From NCBI GenBank assembly GCA_030674185.1, contig CM060315.1:87498079-87562078 (forward strand): a stretch of DNA of 64,000 nucleotides, written 5' to 3'. The stretch comes from Monoplex corrugatus (lineage: Eukaryota > Mollusca > Gastropoda > Littorinimorpha > Ranellidae). The notes beneath the pieces were generated by a model. That model was given only the letters and a program-made list of their open reading frames with translations. It did no database searches and had not been told where the DNA came from. The position numbers and the translations under genes were made by a program. Shown piece by piece: positions 23,301 to 35,013 of this stretch (position 1 is the stretch's first letter; every line of letters begins with the position of its first letter).

Positions 23301-26300
23301 ACACAGTGTGATTTCATCACCAGTACCATAGACATGGCTAGGAGGGAGACAAACACTAGCTGTGTCACACGTGTGATTTCATCACCAGTACCATAACATG
23401 GCTGGGAGGGAGACAAACACTAGCTGTGTCACACAGTGTGATTTCATCACCAATAACCATAGACATGGCTAGGAGGGAGACAAACAACTAGCTGTGTCAC
23501 ACAGTGTGATTTCATCACCAATAACCATAGACATGGCTAGGGAGGGAGACAAACATCTAGCTGTGTCACACAGTGTGATTTCATCACCAGTAACCATAGA
23601 CATGGCTAGGGAGGGAGACAAACTAGCTGTGTCACACAGTGTGATTTCATCACCAGTGACCATAGACATGGCTAGGAGGGAGACAAACATCTAGCTGTGT
23701 CACACAGTGTGATTTCATCACCAAGTGACCATAGACATGCTAGGGAGGGAGACAAACACTAGCTGTGTCACACAGTGTGATTTCATCACCAGTGACCATA
23801 GACATGGCTAGGGAGGGAGACATCATAGCTGTGTCACACAGTGTGATTTCATCACCAGATACCATAGACATGGCTAGGGAGGGAGAAACAACTAGCTGTG
23901 TCACACAGTGTGATTTCATCACCAATGACCATAGACATGGCTAGGGAGGGAGACAAACAACTAGCTGTGTCACACAGTGTGATTTCATCACCAGTGACCA
24001 TAGACATGGCTAGGGAGGGAGACAAACAACTAGCTGTGTCACACAGTGTGATTTCATCACCAGTAACCATAGACATGGCTAGGGAGGGAGACAAACAACT
24101 AGCTGTGTCACACAGTGTGATTTCATCACCAGTAACCATAGACATGGCTAGGGAGGGAGACATCTAACTGTATGATTTCACATCATGATGGCTGGGGGGA
24201 CATTATGTGACACGGTGATTTATCCATCTACAGTGGAGACTCTGTGTCAACGTGTGATTCATCCCATACATAGCTGGTGGGGGGCTACGTGTCAAATGGT
24301 TCAGTCACCATACCAGTGGATTGCAGCAGTAACTAGACATGGCTAGGGTGGGACAAGTTGTCCACAGTGACTAAATTCTAGACCAAGCTGTGCACACATG
24401 TGATTTCATCGAGCCAGTGACCATAGACTGGCTAGGTAGGTGATTTCATACAAACTAGCTGTTCACATGGTGAGGGTGCACACCAGTACCATGGAACAGG
24501 TGATTGGCATCACGGACCAAGACAATGGCTGAGAGCTGATCTACGTGATTTCATCACCAGTGATCTCAACCATAGGCATGAGACCGAGCAGCGAGGCTAG
24601 ACTGTCACACAGTGTGATTTCATCACCAGTAACCATAGACATGGCTAGGGAGGGAGGCAAACTAGCTGTGTCACACAGTGTGATTTCATCACAGTAACCA
24701 TAGACATGGCTAGGGAGGGAGAAAACATCTAGCGTGTCACACAGTGTGATTTCACTCATCCTAGATGGACCAAGGCCATCAGCTGTAAGGAGTGGAATCA
24801 ACAGCCATAGCATGTCACACGAGTGCGATCATCACGTCAGACATATACACAGGCTAAGGAGGACAGGCAAAACAATAGCTGTGTCACACAGTGTGTGATT
24901 TCATCACCAGTGACCATAGACATGGCTAGGGGGGAGACATACGTCAGCGTGTGATCAACCAGTGTGATTTCATCACCAGTACAGAACAATGCTAGGGACA
25001 ACAGGGAGACAACACTAGCTTCAAACAGTGGATTTACATCAACCAGTGACCATAGACATGGCTTAGGGAGGAACAAACACTAGCTGTGTGCAGCACAGTG
25101 TATTTCATCACCAGTGCCATGACATGGCTAGGAGGGAGAAACATCTAGCATGTGTACACAAGATGGATTTCATCACAGTAACATTGTACAGTCCTAGGGA
25201 GAGACAAGTAATGGTGTGTCAACACATGTGATTTCATCAACAGTGACCATCAGCATGGCCATAGGAGACAGGGGGGACACTAAGCTACTGTTCAACATGT
25301 GTGATTTTCATCACCATAGCCATAGACATGGCTAGGGAGGGAGACAAACAACTAGCTGTGTCACACAGTGTGATTCAATCCATCACCAGTGACCATAGAC
25401 ATGGCTAGGGAGGGAGACATCTAGCTGTGTCACAACAGTGTGATTCATCGACCAGAAACCATGGACCAGGTGGGAGGGACACAACCATAGCTGCTGTGTC
25501 AACAGTGTGATTTCATCAACCTAGTACCATAGATCATGGCTAGGAGGGACGGCACTAGCTGTGTCAACACAGTGTGATTTCATCACGAGTTAACCATCAA
25601 GACATGGCTAGGGAGGAAGACAACAACTAGCTGTGTCACACAGTGTGATTTCATCACCAGTGACCATAGGACATGGCTAGGGAGGGAAGACATCAACTAG
25701 CTTGTCACACAGTGTGATTCATCACCAGTACCATAGACATGGCTAGGGAGGAAGACAAACAATTTCATAGCTGTGTCATCACCAGTGTGATTTCATCACC
25801 ATGGACCTAGGCATGGTAGCGAGGAGACACTAGCTGTGTCATCACGTGTGATTTCATCACCATGAACAAGCATGGCTAGGGAGGAACAGGACATCTAGCT
25901 GTTCACACAGTGTGATTTCACACCAGTGACCATAGACTGGCTAGGAGGAAAACAAACATACTAGGTGTCACACAGTGTGATTTCATCACAGTGATCCATA
26001 GTGACATGGCTAGGTGAGAGGAGACAAACAACTAGCTGGTCACACAGTGTTGATTTCATCACCAGTGACCATAGACATGGCTAGGGAGGGAGACATCTAG
26101 CTGTGTCACACAGTGTGATTTCATCACCATGACATATGGACATGCTGGAGGAGGACAACTACTGTGTCACTACAGTGTGATTTCATCACCAGTGACATAG
26201 ACATGGCTAGGAGGGGATACATCTACGTGTCAACAGTGGTTCACACAGTGAACCATAGCATGCTAGGTGAGTGAGACATCACCTACCTGGCAGTGTGAGA

Positions 26301-28153
26301 CACAAACATAGCTGTTCAAGGTGATTCATACTGTGTCATACAGTAGGGAATACACACGTACCATGATGTAGGGAGGAGACAATACATAGCTGTGTCACAG
26401 ATGTGTTTCATCACCATTGACATAACAGCAGTGGTAGGGAGGGAGACAAACTAGCTTGTCACCACAGTGTGATTTCATCACCAGTGCCATAGACATGGCT
26501 AGGAGGGGAACACTAGCGTGTCAACACAGTGTGATTTCATCACAGTGACCACAGAACATGACATAGGGAGGGAGCAAACACTAGCTGTGTCACACAGTGT
26601 GATTTCATCACCATGACCATATACATGGCTAGGGAGGGAGACAAACAACTAGCTGTGTCACACAGTGTGATTTCATCCATCCACCAGGTGAACAATCAAG
26701 ACATGGTAGAGGGATGATTAACAACCAGTGTTCCACACAGTGGTAGATTCACCGTGTAACATGACTATGCTGGGAGAAGACAAGCTAGGGGTCAACACAT
26801 AGTGTGTTCACCGAAACATGTGTTGTCGAGGAATAACATCTAGGTGCAAACATTATTTCACAATGCATACATCCTAGGAGGAGACATAACTAGCTGAGTC
26901 AAACAGTGTGTTTCATCACAGTGACTGACATGGCTAGGAGGAGAATCTAGGTGACACAGTGTGATTCATCACCATACCATAGACATGGCTAGGGAGAAAT
27001 AGCTGTGTCATACAGTGTGATTTCATCACATGACCATAGACATGGCTAGGGAGGGAGACAACACTAGCTTGTCACCAGGTGTATTCATCACGTACCATAG
27101 ACATGGCTAGGGAGGGAGACATCTAGCTGTGTCAACAGTGTGATTTCATCACCAGTGACATAGACATGGCTAGGTAGACATCTAGCTGTGTCACACAGTG
27201 TGATTTTCACCAATGACATAGACATGGCTAGGGAGGGAGACAAACACTAGTGTGTCACACAGTGTGATTTCATCACATGACCATAGACATGGCTAGGGAG
27301 ACATCTAGCTTGTCACACAGTGTGATTTCATCACCAATAACATAGACATGGCTAGGGAGGGAGACAAACAATAGCTGTTCAACAGTGTGATTTCATACCA
27401 GTGATCATGACATGGCTAGGGAGGGAGACAAACAACTAGCTGTTACCAGTGTGATTTCATCACCAGTAACATAGACATGGCTAGGGAGGGAGACACTAGC
27501 TGTGTCACACAGTGTGATTTCATCACCAGTAACATAGCATGGCTGGGAGGAGACAAACATCTAGCTGTGTCACACAGTGTATTTCATCACATGACCATAG
27601 CATGGCTAGGGAGGGAGACAACTAGCTGTGTCACACAGTGTGATTTCATCACAGTACCATAGACATGGCTAGGGAGGGAGACATCTAGCTGTGTCACATG
27701 TGTGATTTCATCACCAGTACCATAACATGGCTAGGGAGGACAAAAATCTAGCTGTGTCAACAGTGTGATTTCATCACCAGTAACTTAGACATGGCTAGGG
27801 AGGGAGACATCAACTAGCTGTGTCACACAGTGTGATTTCATCACCAGTGACCATAGACATGATAGGGAGGGAGACATCTACTGTGTCCACAGTGTGATTT
27901 CATCACCAATAACCATAGACATGGCTAGGGAGGGAGACAAACAACTAGCTGTGTCACACAGTGTGATTTCATCACCAATAACCATAGACATGGCTAGGGA
28001 GACAAACAACTAGCTGTGTCACACAGTGTGATTTCATCACCAGTAACCATAGACATGGCTAGGGAGGGAGACAAACAACTAGCTGTGTCACACAGTGTGA
28101 TTTCATCACCAGTAACCATAGACATGGCTAGGGAGGGAGACAAACAACTAGCT
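20300..28153 (+). repeat. 69-bp satellite array
   Basis: Roughly 110-115 copies of a 69-bp unit: ACCATAGACATGGCTAGGGA, GGGAGACAAACAACTAGCTG, TGTCACACAGTGTGATTTCA, TCACCAGTG. Units at 20300-21560 and 27880-28153 are nearly perfect. The interior is increasingly damaged, worst between 24165 and 27000. Because 69 is divisible by 3, both strands keep long open frames where units are intact; these are repeat artefacts. Variants ACCAGTGACC, ACCAGTAACC and ACCAATAACC occur in local runs. Confidence 0.96.
24165..27000. repeat. Most damaged core of the 69-bp satellite
   Basis: Monomers are still recognisable by GTGTGATTTCATC and GACATGGCTAGG, but they contain many deletions, insertions and rearranged fragments. 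Near 24165-24540 and 26220-26400 the unit can barely be followed. Both flanks of the same array are clean. Confidence 0.8.
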
Positions 28154-28717
28154 CAGTGGCTTTCTATTAAATGATTGCCTCACATTACCACAGGGTTCGC
28201 CAGCACACAGAGCTAAATAACGTCGTTGTGCCATTCCACTAGCGCTCTGATTAACACGTGTGGGGCATGTCTCTTGTTGGAACAATAGAAAAAATGCAGA
28301 TGTTGATCAGTCCACTTCAGCAATACTTTGAACAAAGAAGCTTACAATCCAAAACACCAGTACCCAAACTTGCTAATGGAAACAGAAAACTAAACCAAAA
28401 GTGACTGCCAGCGTTCAAGCGAAAAACAAACAGCAAAACACACAAAGATACAATCAGAACACGTATTCAACATAACAAAACAAGACAATCGCAAAAGTTG
28501 GCCCAACTGACCTTTTGTTAAGCATACACAAACGACACCTAAATACAAATGCACAAAATTTGTGGGGGTGGGGGTGGTACTGGGGGGGGGGGGGACAGCA
28601 AAACTTCCCTAATGTTTTGTAGAGCAGGGGTTGGCCAGGCGAGTGTTTTGGTTCTATCATTGCGTTGTTTGTAATTATGGATACAAAAAAGGAAAGAAAC
28701 TTGACAAATGGCTGCTT
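28154..28717. repeat. Unique sequence with a diverged copy of dispersed repeat E
   Basis: Unique sequence follows the satellite. At about 28395-28565 a stretch starting GTGACTGCCAGCGTTCAAGC aligns with the repeat E copy at 12308-12490, including the shared ending AAATGCACAAAA. G-rich runs lie at 28560-28592. I see no gene. Confidence 0.5.
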
Positions 28718-28786
28718 GGCCAACTCCACTGGTTAGTGTGTCAGGTTGATAATGCAACGGTCGTGGGTTCAACTCTTAAGTGGGCC
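28718..28786 (+). mobile_element. tRNA-Ile-like SINE head or tRNA pseudogene
   Basis: The segment begins GGCCAACTCC and ends GTGGGCCA, which allows a partial acceptor stem. It contains an A-box-like CACTGGTTAGTG, an anticodon loop TTGATAA (GAT), and a B-box-like GGTCGTGGGTTCAACTC. It resembles eukaryotic tRNA-Ile in overall plan. Stem mismatches and the microsatellite that starts 10 bp downstream favour a SINE or pseudogene over a working tRNA. Confidence 0.55.
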
Positions 28787-28796
28787 ACCTGCTTTA

Positions 28797-28797
28797 A

Positions 28798-28854
<57 letters not shown>

Positions 28855-28873
28855 GTGTGTGTGAGAGAGAGAT

Positions 28874-28913
<40 letters not shown>

Positions 28914-28930
28914 TGTGTGTGTGTGTGTGG
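28797..28930 (+). repeat. Compound (GT)n/(GA)n/(GT)n microsatellite
   Basis: (GT)n, then (GA)n with GATCGTGTGTGAGAGAG, then (GT)n again. It directly follows the tRNA-like element and may have grown from its tail. Confidence 0.97.
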
Positions 28931-29002
28931 TTTCATTCAAGAAAAGATATTGAGCGTGTCATTATAGTTTGTTGATTTCAAAGAGTTTGGGCCAAGACAC
29001 TG

Positions 29003-29187
29003 CTCAGGATAAAAGTACAATAAAATGGAACAACTTTTACATTGTAGACTTTATCTCACTTACCCCCAAGACATTGCATTTGTCTCCCCTAGCCACTCCT
29101 CAGGATAAAAGAACAATAATGTGGTACGACAACTTTTACATTGTAGACTTAATCTCACTTACCCCAAGACATTGCATTTGTCTCCCT
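29003..29187 (+). repeat. 96-bp tandem duplication
   Basis: Two adjacent diverged copies start at CTCAGGATAAAAG (29003 and 29099). They share AACTTTTACATTGTAGACTT and AAGACATTGCATTTGTCTCC. Confidence 0.9.
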
Positions 29188-29392
29188 TACTTCCCAATTG
29201 ACACAGTTCACACACACTTTGTGGTTCATGCCAATCACGTTCTCCTGTTCAACGAAATCTTTGTTGTTGTTTTTTTTCTAAATGTTGTGTATTTTCGCTT
29301 TGACGTCTTTTATGTACGTTTCACAAAAGCTAATTGATCTAATTTGCACCTGTCTTTTTTTTTTTTTAATGAAATAAGCGTTCTCGTTCTGG

Positions 29393-29397
29393 TGTGT

Positions 29398-29442
<45 letters not shown>

Positions 29443-29607
29443 CGCACGCGCGTGTATGTGTGTATCTGTGTGTGTGTGTGTGTGTGTCTGTATGTGTGTC
29501 TGTGTGCGCGTGTTCTGTCTCTGTCAGTCTGTCTGTCAGTCTGTTTGTCTGTCTGTTATAGACTATGTTTTTATACTGTATTATTTCATGCACCCAGTAA
29601 ACCCACC

Positions 29608-29684
<77 letters not shown>
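29393..29684 (+). repeat. (GT)n, (TGTC)n and (TC)n microsatellites
   Basis: (GT)n with GCGC interruptions to about 29515, GTCTGTCTGTC to about 29555, a short unique stretch, then a pure (TC)n of about 72 bp at 29612-29684. Confidence 0.96.
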
Positions 29685-29688
<4 letters not shown>

Positions 29689-30324
29689 ATCCAAACACAG
29701 AAGAAAACGAAATATATTTTCTGTTTAAGTGCCCATTGTACAATCAGATAAGACAAGTCAATTTCCCTGTTACTTTTGAAGATAATGATAGAGAACTATT
29801 GCTCATTGGCACGCTAACCAACGACTAAAAAGGAAATATATATTTAATATAGCCAATTTTCTCGTTGCTGCCTTGAAGATGCGAGAAAACATTATTGCAA
29901 ATGTAGTAAGGTGAAATATGACATGTCTGTATCTACAAGAGCTGAGGTACGACGATTAGCCGTAACATTTCCTTTGATCATTTAAAATCATCAGTACTGG
30001 AGATTGTTGTCTGCCATTGTATTTATGACAAATATGTGTGTACTGATTCTCCCCCCATGAAAGGAGCTGTTGGCCTATATTCATGAAAATTCCGAGTTCC
30101 GAGTTCCGAGCTCTCTCTCTCTCTCTCTGCTTCTGTCTCTCCCCCTTTCTACGTGCTATATGTAAAGTACAAGGAATACGCTTTGACATGGGCAGATGTA
30201 ATTAGTGTTACCATTAAAACGTTCTGGACAAAGAAAATAATTAGGATATAATGTCTGAGGAAAAAAAACCTCAACCTCCACCTCCCCTCAAAAATTATAA
30301 TAATAATCAGACACACAGACAGCC
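29685..30324. other. Unique sequence, no gene seen
   Basis: AT-rich non-coding sequence with a short (CT)n near 30111-30128. No domain or splice-site structure is recognisable. Confidence 0.4.
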
Positions 30325-30862
30325 ACGTGGGGATGCCGGGGGCTCTTTCAGTAATAATAGTATCCCCACCTTCCGGAAATTCTGTGCTAGAAATTTCCTC
30401 CTTTCAGTCACTCGCTTTGTTTCTGCTTTGTTCCTTTGCTTTCTGTCATTTATCATTATCATTTTCTGCCTTGCTGCTCCATTCACCTGTATGTGTTCGA
30501 TAAAGTCTTACGTATTTTTTCCTAGGATTGATAATTGGGTATATGTGTTAAGTGCATTTTTGGCTCTAGGGAGGTGAGATATGCGGAAGCAATTTTAGAT
30601 AATTCATGCCCGTTTTTATGTTTTGGTGTCCTTAGATATGTTTAAGTTTGTATTCGTGTTTTTTTTTTAAACCCCCTGTGCGATAAATTGGACAGTATGG
30701 CCAACGCCAGAGGTACGTCCTTAGATTATGTGCACGAGTGCATTGATATGTGTCCTTTTTTCTTCTGTTGAAGTTTTGTATGTTTGTAAGCGATCATAGC
30801 CCTGATATGGCTCTATGCAGTCGGCTGGGCTTTAAACAACAATAACAATAACAATAAGACAC
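30325..30862 (+). mobile_element. Dispersed repeat F, copy 2 (plus)
   Basis: A diverged copy of the element at 12548-13085 in the opposite orientation. It starts at GGGGATGCCGGGGGCTCTTT and ends in ATAGCCCTGATATGGCTCT, GCAGTCGGCTGGGC and TTTAAACAACAATAACAATA. It has no coding capacity. Confidence 0.78.
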
Positions 30863-31169
30863 ATGGACACGTGGAAAAAGTGAGCAAAGAGATAAACGGA
30901 AATGAAAAGAAGCAGGCAGAGTTAATTTTCCCTGCACAGTTAGGGAGGGGCTGACGGCATGCTGTCGTGTTTCTACCAGAAATGGTTGACAGGTCTAAAC
31001 AACAATGTGCTAGAATGTATTGCACGCTCTGACGAAAATCAGATCTTTTAAATGTGATTAACAAAATATATCAGCAATTTCCCAGCTTGATGACACCGGA
31101 ATTAATCTAAAAAAAATTTTTTAAAGCCTGGTGGAACGGGTGTGCAATAATCGAATATATATCATTCAT
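30863..31169. other. Unique sequence, no gene seen
   Basis: A non-repetitive spacer between repeat F and the LINE fragment. Nothing is recognisable, although the 5' edge of the LINE fragment may lie a little upstream of 31170. Confidence 0.35.
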
Positions 31170-32116
31170 TTCGCAAAAACATCATGTGAAACCTAGAGGA
31201 AGACCATGGATTAAAGGCTGGAGGAAAAATGATAAACAACATTTGATACGCAGATGACACCGTGCTAATTGCAGAAAATGAAAGACCTACATCTTGTGAA
31301 TATACTAGAAATAGAAAGTAAAGATAAGGGCTTGGAACTAAACAGCAGGAAGACTGAAGTCATGGTGATCAGTAAAAAACATGAAATCCCCTCATGCAAA
31401 ATAACAGCAAACAGCACAACCGTAAGACAGGTTGATAAGTTTTAAATACCTGGGAACGATCATTTCACCAGACGGCAGATGCACATCGGAAATAGCCGGC
31501 AGAACCGGCCAAGCCAAAACAGCATTCAAGAAGATGACAAGCATTCTTACCAACAAATGCCTATCAAGTAATATCAGGAAGAGATGTTCTTGAATGTTAT
31601 ACGGATGTGAGGCGTGGACAGTCAACAAGCAAACCAAGAACAAGATTGAGGCAGCCGAGATGTGGTTTCTAAGAAGAATGTTGAGTTCCATGGACTGCAA
31701 AGAAAACAAACGAGACAGTCTTGATGGAGGCAGACACAAGAAGATCATTCATAAGGAAGATTAGGAAAAGACAGGCAACATTTATAGGCCATTTTATGAG
31801 GAAGGGGGATTTGGAGCACCTGGTCACAACGGGAAAGCTGGAGGGAAAGAGAGCACCAGGTAGACCCAGGGAGAAATGCTGGACGGACTTGCTGAGTGGC
31901 TGAAGACAAGGAGGATGGAGGAGATGCTTGGGGCAATAAGAGATTGCTGAGTGGCTGAAGACAAGGAGGATGGAGGAGATGCTTGGGGCAATAAGAGATT
32001 GCTGAGTGGCTGAAGACAAGGAGGATGGAGGAGATGCTTGGGGCAATAAGAGATATACAGATGGAAATCCATGATCGCCAACGCCATGCGGCAGGGCACC
32101 TGATGATGATGATGAT
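31170..32116 (+). pseudogene. Decayed LINE fragment (reverse transcriptase C-terminal half)
   Basis: With frame changes, the plus strand encodes ENIM, a YADDT-like catalytic box written RRxHR in a shifted frame near 31240-31262, then ITANSTTVRQVDKF, TIISPDGRCTSEIAGRT, YGCEAWT, AAEMWFLRRML and a 60-residue open piece ending in APGRPREKCWTDLLSG. It ends in a short (TGATGA)n tail at about 32100-32116. The order and tail match an RTE-like LINE truncated at its 5' end, of a different subfamily from the intact element at 13127. Stops and frameshifts make it non-functional. The last coding part is triplicated. Confidence 0.85.
31889..32053 (+). repeat. 55-bp perfect triplication inside the LINE fragment
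   Basis: Three identical 55-bp copies start at 31889, 31944 and 31999 (TTGCTGAGTGGCTGAAGACA to GCAATAAGAGA). They repeat the end of the LINE coding sequence. Identity between copies implies a recent duplication or an assembly artefact. Confidence 0.97.
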
Positions 32117-32119
32117 ACT

Positions 32120-32760
32120 ACTTTTCTTTTCCTTCTGTTTTTATGGGGTAGTTGAGATTGCCCCTTATCTATAAGTGGTCCTATGCTATTCGTTTCCTTC
32201 CTTTTTTATGGGGTAGTTGAGATAGCCCCTTATCTATGTTATGTGGTCCTATGCTATTCGTTTCCTTCTGTTTTTATGGGGTAGTTGAGATTGCCCCTTA
32301 TCTATGTTATGTGGTCCTATGCTATTCGTTTCCTTCCGTTTTTATGGGGTAGTTGAGATTGCCCCTTATCTATGTTATGTGGTCCTATGCTATTCGCTTC
32401 CTTCTGTTTTTATGGGGTAGTTGAGATTGCCCCTTATCTATGTTATGTGGTCCTATGCTATTCGTTTCCTTCTGTTTTTATGGGTAGTTGAGATAGCCCC
32501 TTATCTGTTATGTGGTCCTATGCTATTCGTTTCCTTCTGTTTTTATGGGGTAGTTGAGATTGCCCCTTATCTATGTTATGTGGTCCTATGCTATTCGTTT
32601 CCTTCCGTTTTTATGGGGTAGTTGAGATAGCCCCTTATCTGTTATGTGGTCCTATGCTATTCGTTTCCTTCTGTTTTTATGGGGTAGTTGAGATTGCCCC
32701 TTATCTATGTTATGTGGTCCTATGCTATTCGTTTCCTTCTGTTTTGATGGTGCCTCAGTT
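32120..32760 (+). repeat. 68-bp satellite array
   Basis: About nine copies of a 68-bp unit: TATGCTATTCGTTTCCTTCT, GTTTTTATGGGGTAGTTGAG, ATTGCCCCTTATCTATGTTA, TGTGGTCC. Some lack 4-6 bp (TTATCTGTTATG instead of TTATCTATGTTATG). The array starts within a few bases of the LINE's (TGA)n tail and fades at 32740-32760. Confidence 0.95.
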
Positions 32761-33620
32761 GTATGCAGACCACTGAACACATGTTTGGCTGCAAAATTCA
32801 ATCAGCATGCACATAACCGAAAACTAAGCAAGTCTGGCATGAATTACGGCACAGGCTGTTCTCTCACATGTCCGTTTCATGTTGCAAGAGCCTGTGTGCT
32901 GTGTTGTGTGTCACTGTGTACAGCATACATAATAAACGCCCCAGGTTGTCAGTCAGACGGGTAGAGCTGTAAACTCAATCTGCCTGATGCAATTTTTAGC
33001 GACCACTGGTGAGTTGGCAATATTAAATTTCAGGGTTGTGAATACCAGGATTTTTCTGTCAGACTGTTTACCAATTTTTTCAAAGGATGCAGATCTGTGC
33101 AAGGCAAGTTGATGTGACCAGTGTTGTTTTATGCTTTTGTGAGCTGCATTGCCCACATGCAGCGCATTATATTAGTCATACAAATGGTTTTTGAACATAG
33201 TCCTTTTCTTTTACCATGCCTTGTAACTCTTAAGTAATCATATAAGTGGTTTTTGAATATAGCTCTTTTCTTTCACTATGCCAAGTGACTCTAAGTAACC
33301 ATATTCCCATTTTGATTAGAGTTCACAGAAGTGTGGAACTGATCACAGGTGATGTCTAGGCTACCTACTCTCTGGTCAAATTGGCTTTACTACAGTTTAG
33401 GTTCGATATTAGGTGTCCAGGTCACAACACACATGGCACTATTCAGCAAACCACTTTGGTCATGATGTTCTGGCCGAGTGAGCAGTTTGTTCAAGAGGTA
33501 TTCAACGCACTCGGACAATTCCATGTGCTTTACCCGTAACAGCCAGCAGTTATCAGGCAGACTTTAAGCCTGCACAGAACCCTCCTACCTGGATGTTAAT
33601 GTGATCGACTGAAACAATGA
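32761..33620. other. Unique sequence with a 62-bp tandem duplication
   Basis: Mostly unique non-coding sequence. Two diverged 62-bp copies lie side by side at 33177-33300 (CATACAAATGGTTTTTGAAC and CATATAAGTGGTTTTTGAAT). No gene is seen. Confidence 0.6.
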
Positions 33621-33628
33621 ACAGTTGT

Positions 33629-33629
<1 letters not shown>

Positions 33630-33693
<64 letters not shown>

Positions 33694-33733
33694 TGTGTTG
33701 TATTGTTTGGGGGGGAGGGGTGTGTGGGGGTTT
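33630..33733 (+). repeat. (GT)n microsatellite followed by G-rich run
   Basis: About 65 bp of GT repeats, then a GTGT/GGGG-rich stretch to about 33733. Confidence 0.95.
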
Positions 33734-33749
33734 TCTCTAATTTTCAATG

Positions 33750-34140
33750 TCCTTACGCCTTCTCAGATACAGAGAGTAAGTAATCTTTTAGATGGTGTCT
33801 ATCCTGCCTCATCATTGTATTGTTCCATTTCTCTTTTGTATTTATGCTTTGTTGACTATACCAAGGCTTTCGATCGGGTAAGACATGAAAATTGATCAAC
33901 CAACTGGAGAGACTCAATGTTGATGGAAAAGATCTACGAATAATTAGAAATTTGTACTGGGAACAAACAGCTGCAATGAGAATAGAAAACAATATAAGCT
34001 CTTTCCAAAACATCAAAAGAGGAGTCAGACAGGGCTGTGTTTTGTTACCAGATCTGTTTTCACTTTACAGCGAAAACATCATGAGAAACCTAGAAGACCC
34101 TGGATTAAATTAAAGGTTGGAAGGAAAATGATGATGATGA
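33750..34140 (+). pseudogene. Decayed LINE fragment (reverse transcriptase central part)
   Basis: The plus strand encodes an RT palm segment: VDYTKAFDRVRHEN (motif A), then LINQLERLNVDGKDLRIIRN, then NIKRGVRQGCVLLPDLFSLY and ENIMRNLE. After that it stops and runs into a short (ATG)n near 34126-34140. The end overlaps the start of the fragment at 31170, so both derive from the same LINE family. It lacks the catalytic ADD box and is inactive. Confidence 0.85.
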
Positions 34141-34159
34141 TCCTCGTCTACATGGCCAG

Positions 34160-34790
34160 ACCACATGTGGTGATGACTGTGTACGTTGTTTCCATGTCCT
34201 GCCGGCTGTCATGGAGCTTGGTGGTCAGAGGAGTTGTAGTCGGCCATGGCTCCTGTCACTCCACTCGACAGACAGAAGCCACATCGCTGCTATGTATGTT
34301 TAGCTGTTTGGTCCTCTTGACCACAGGGGCAGGTTGATGAAGGCGTCAGTTTGAACATGCGGTTTGTATGTGTTCAGACGGTTGTAGCCAGTACGAAGCA
34401 TCATCAGGACCACTTGCTGCTCTCTGGACAGAATGTGGTGGTCATCTCTTTCTGTCCATGGCTTTAAAGAATGATCTGATGCTCTTTTTCTTGTAGCTGA
34501 TGCTGTTGGCTGGCTGGTCTTCCTGGGCTCCTTTTTTTGCTGGCTTATGTATCATGTTTCCTGGTATATCAGTGAGCAGGGATCCACTGGAGGACTACCC
34601 ATCTGGTTCTTCTAGCTTGCTTGAAGGCCTTGGTCAGGTGGGGGAGCTTGTTATTCTACAGGGCGTGGAGAACACACAGGGTATCTGAGAGTAAGACCAC
34701 TTGATAGCACGTGTTGTCTACAGTGTGTGAATCATAAAGACCGCTTGCATGAGTGCCTTGAATGAGTCATAATACGAAAGATGGCACATG
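34160..34790 (-). pseudogene. Decayed RNase H-like LINE fragment (minus)
   Basis: In the minus strand, frames interrupted by stops contain KLPHLTKAFKQARRT, a WIPAHCG-like motif written VDPCSL in a shifted frame, and further on SREQQVVLMMLRTGYNRLN. These order like the RNase H tail of I/jockey-type LINEs, where REQ-LRTGHNRL precedes a Cys-rich end. It is degraded, and the exact family is uncertain. Confidence 0.5.
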
Positions 34791-34799
34791 CCAACGAAT

Positions 34800-35013
34800 G
34801 GTCTTCCTCTCAGATCCTGCACAAATAACAAGCTCCCCTACCTAGCCAAGGGCGGTCAGCAAGTCAGAAGAATCAGCAGAGTAGTCTTTGTGGTGGATCT
34901 CCACAGGCACTGTGGGATATCAGGAAGCCAGACGGTACCTGAGCTAGCGATACCAACCAGACAAAAACAATGTGGGCTACAAGCAGAAGCATGGACAGAG
35001 AAGGGATGTACCA
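34800..35013 (+). pseudogene. Decayed RNase H-like LINE fragment (plus), inverted partner
   Basis: The plus strand reads NNKLPYLAKGGQQVRRISRV, then VDLHRHCGISGSQ, similar to the RNase H motif HCGIxGNE. Its DNA aligns with the reverse complement of about 34560-34660 (AACAAGCTCCCCTACCTAGC versus AACAAGCTCCCCCACCTGAC), giving a small inverted pair. It runs directly into the 22-bp array. Confidence 0.55.

Noticed and set aside
20176..24163. Several 60-180 codon ORFs with 23-residue repeats on both strands
   Set aside because: By-products of the 69-bp satellite. They end wherever a monomer has an indel.
28718..28786. Functional tRNA-Ile gene
   Set aside because: The stems have too many mismatches and a microsatellite tail follows; it is better explained as a SINE head or pseudogene.
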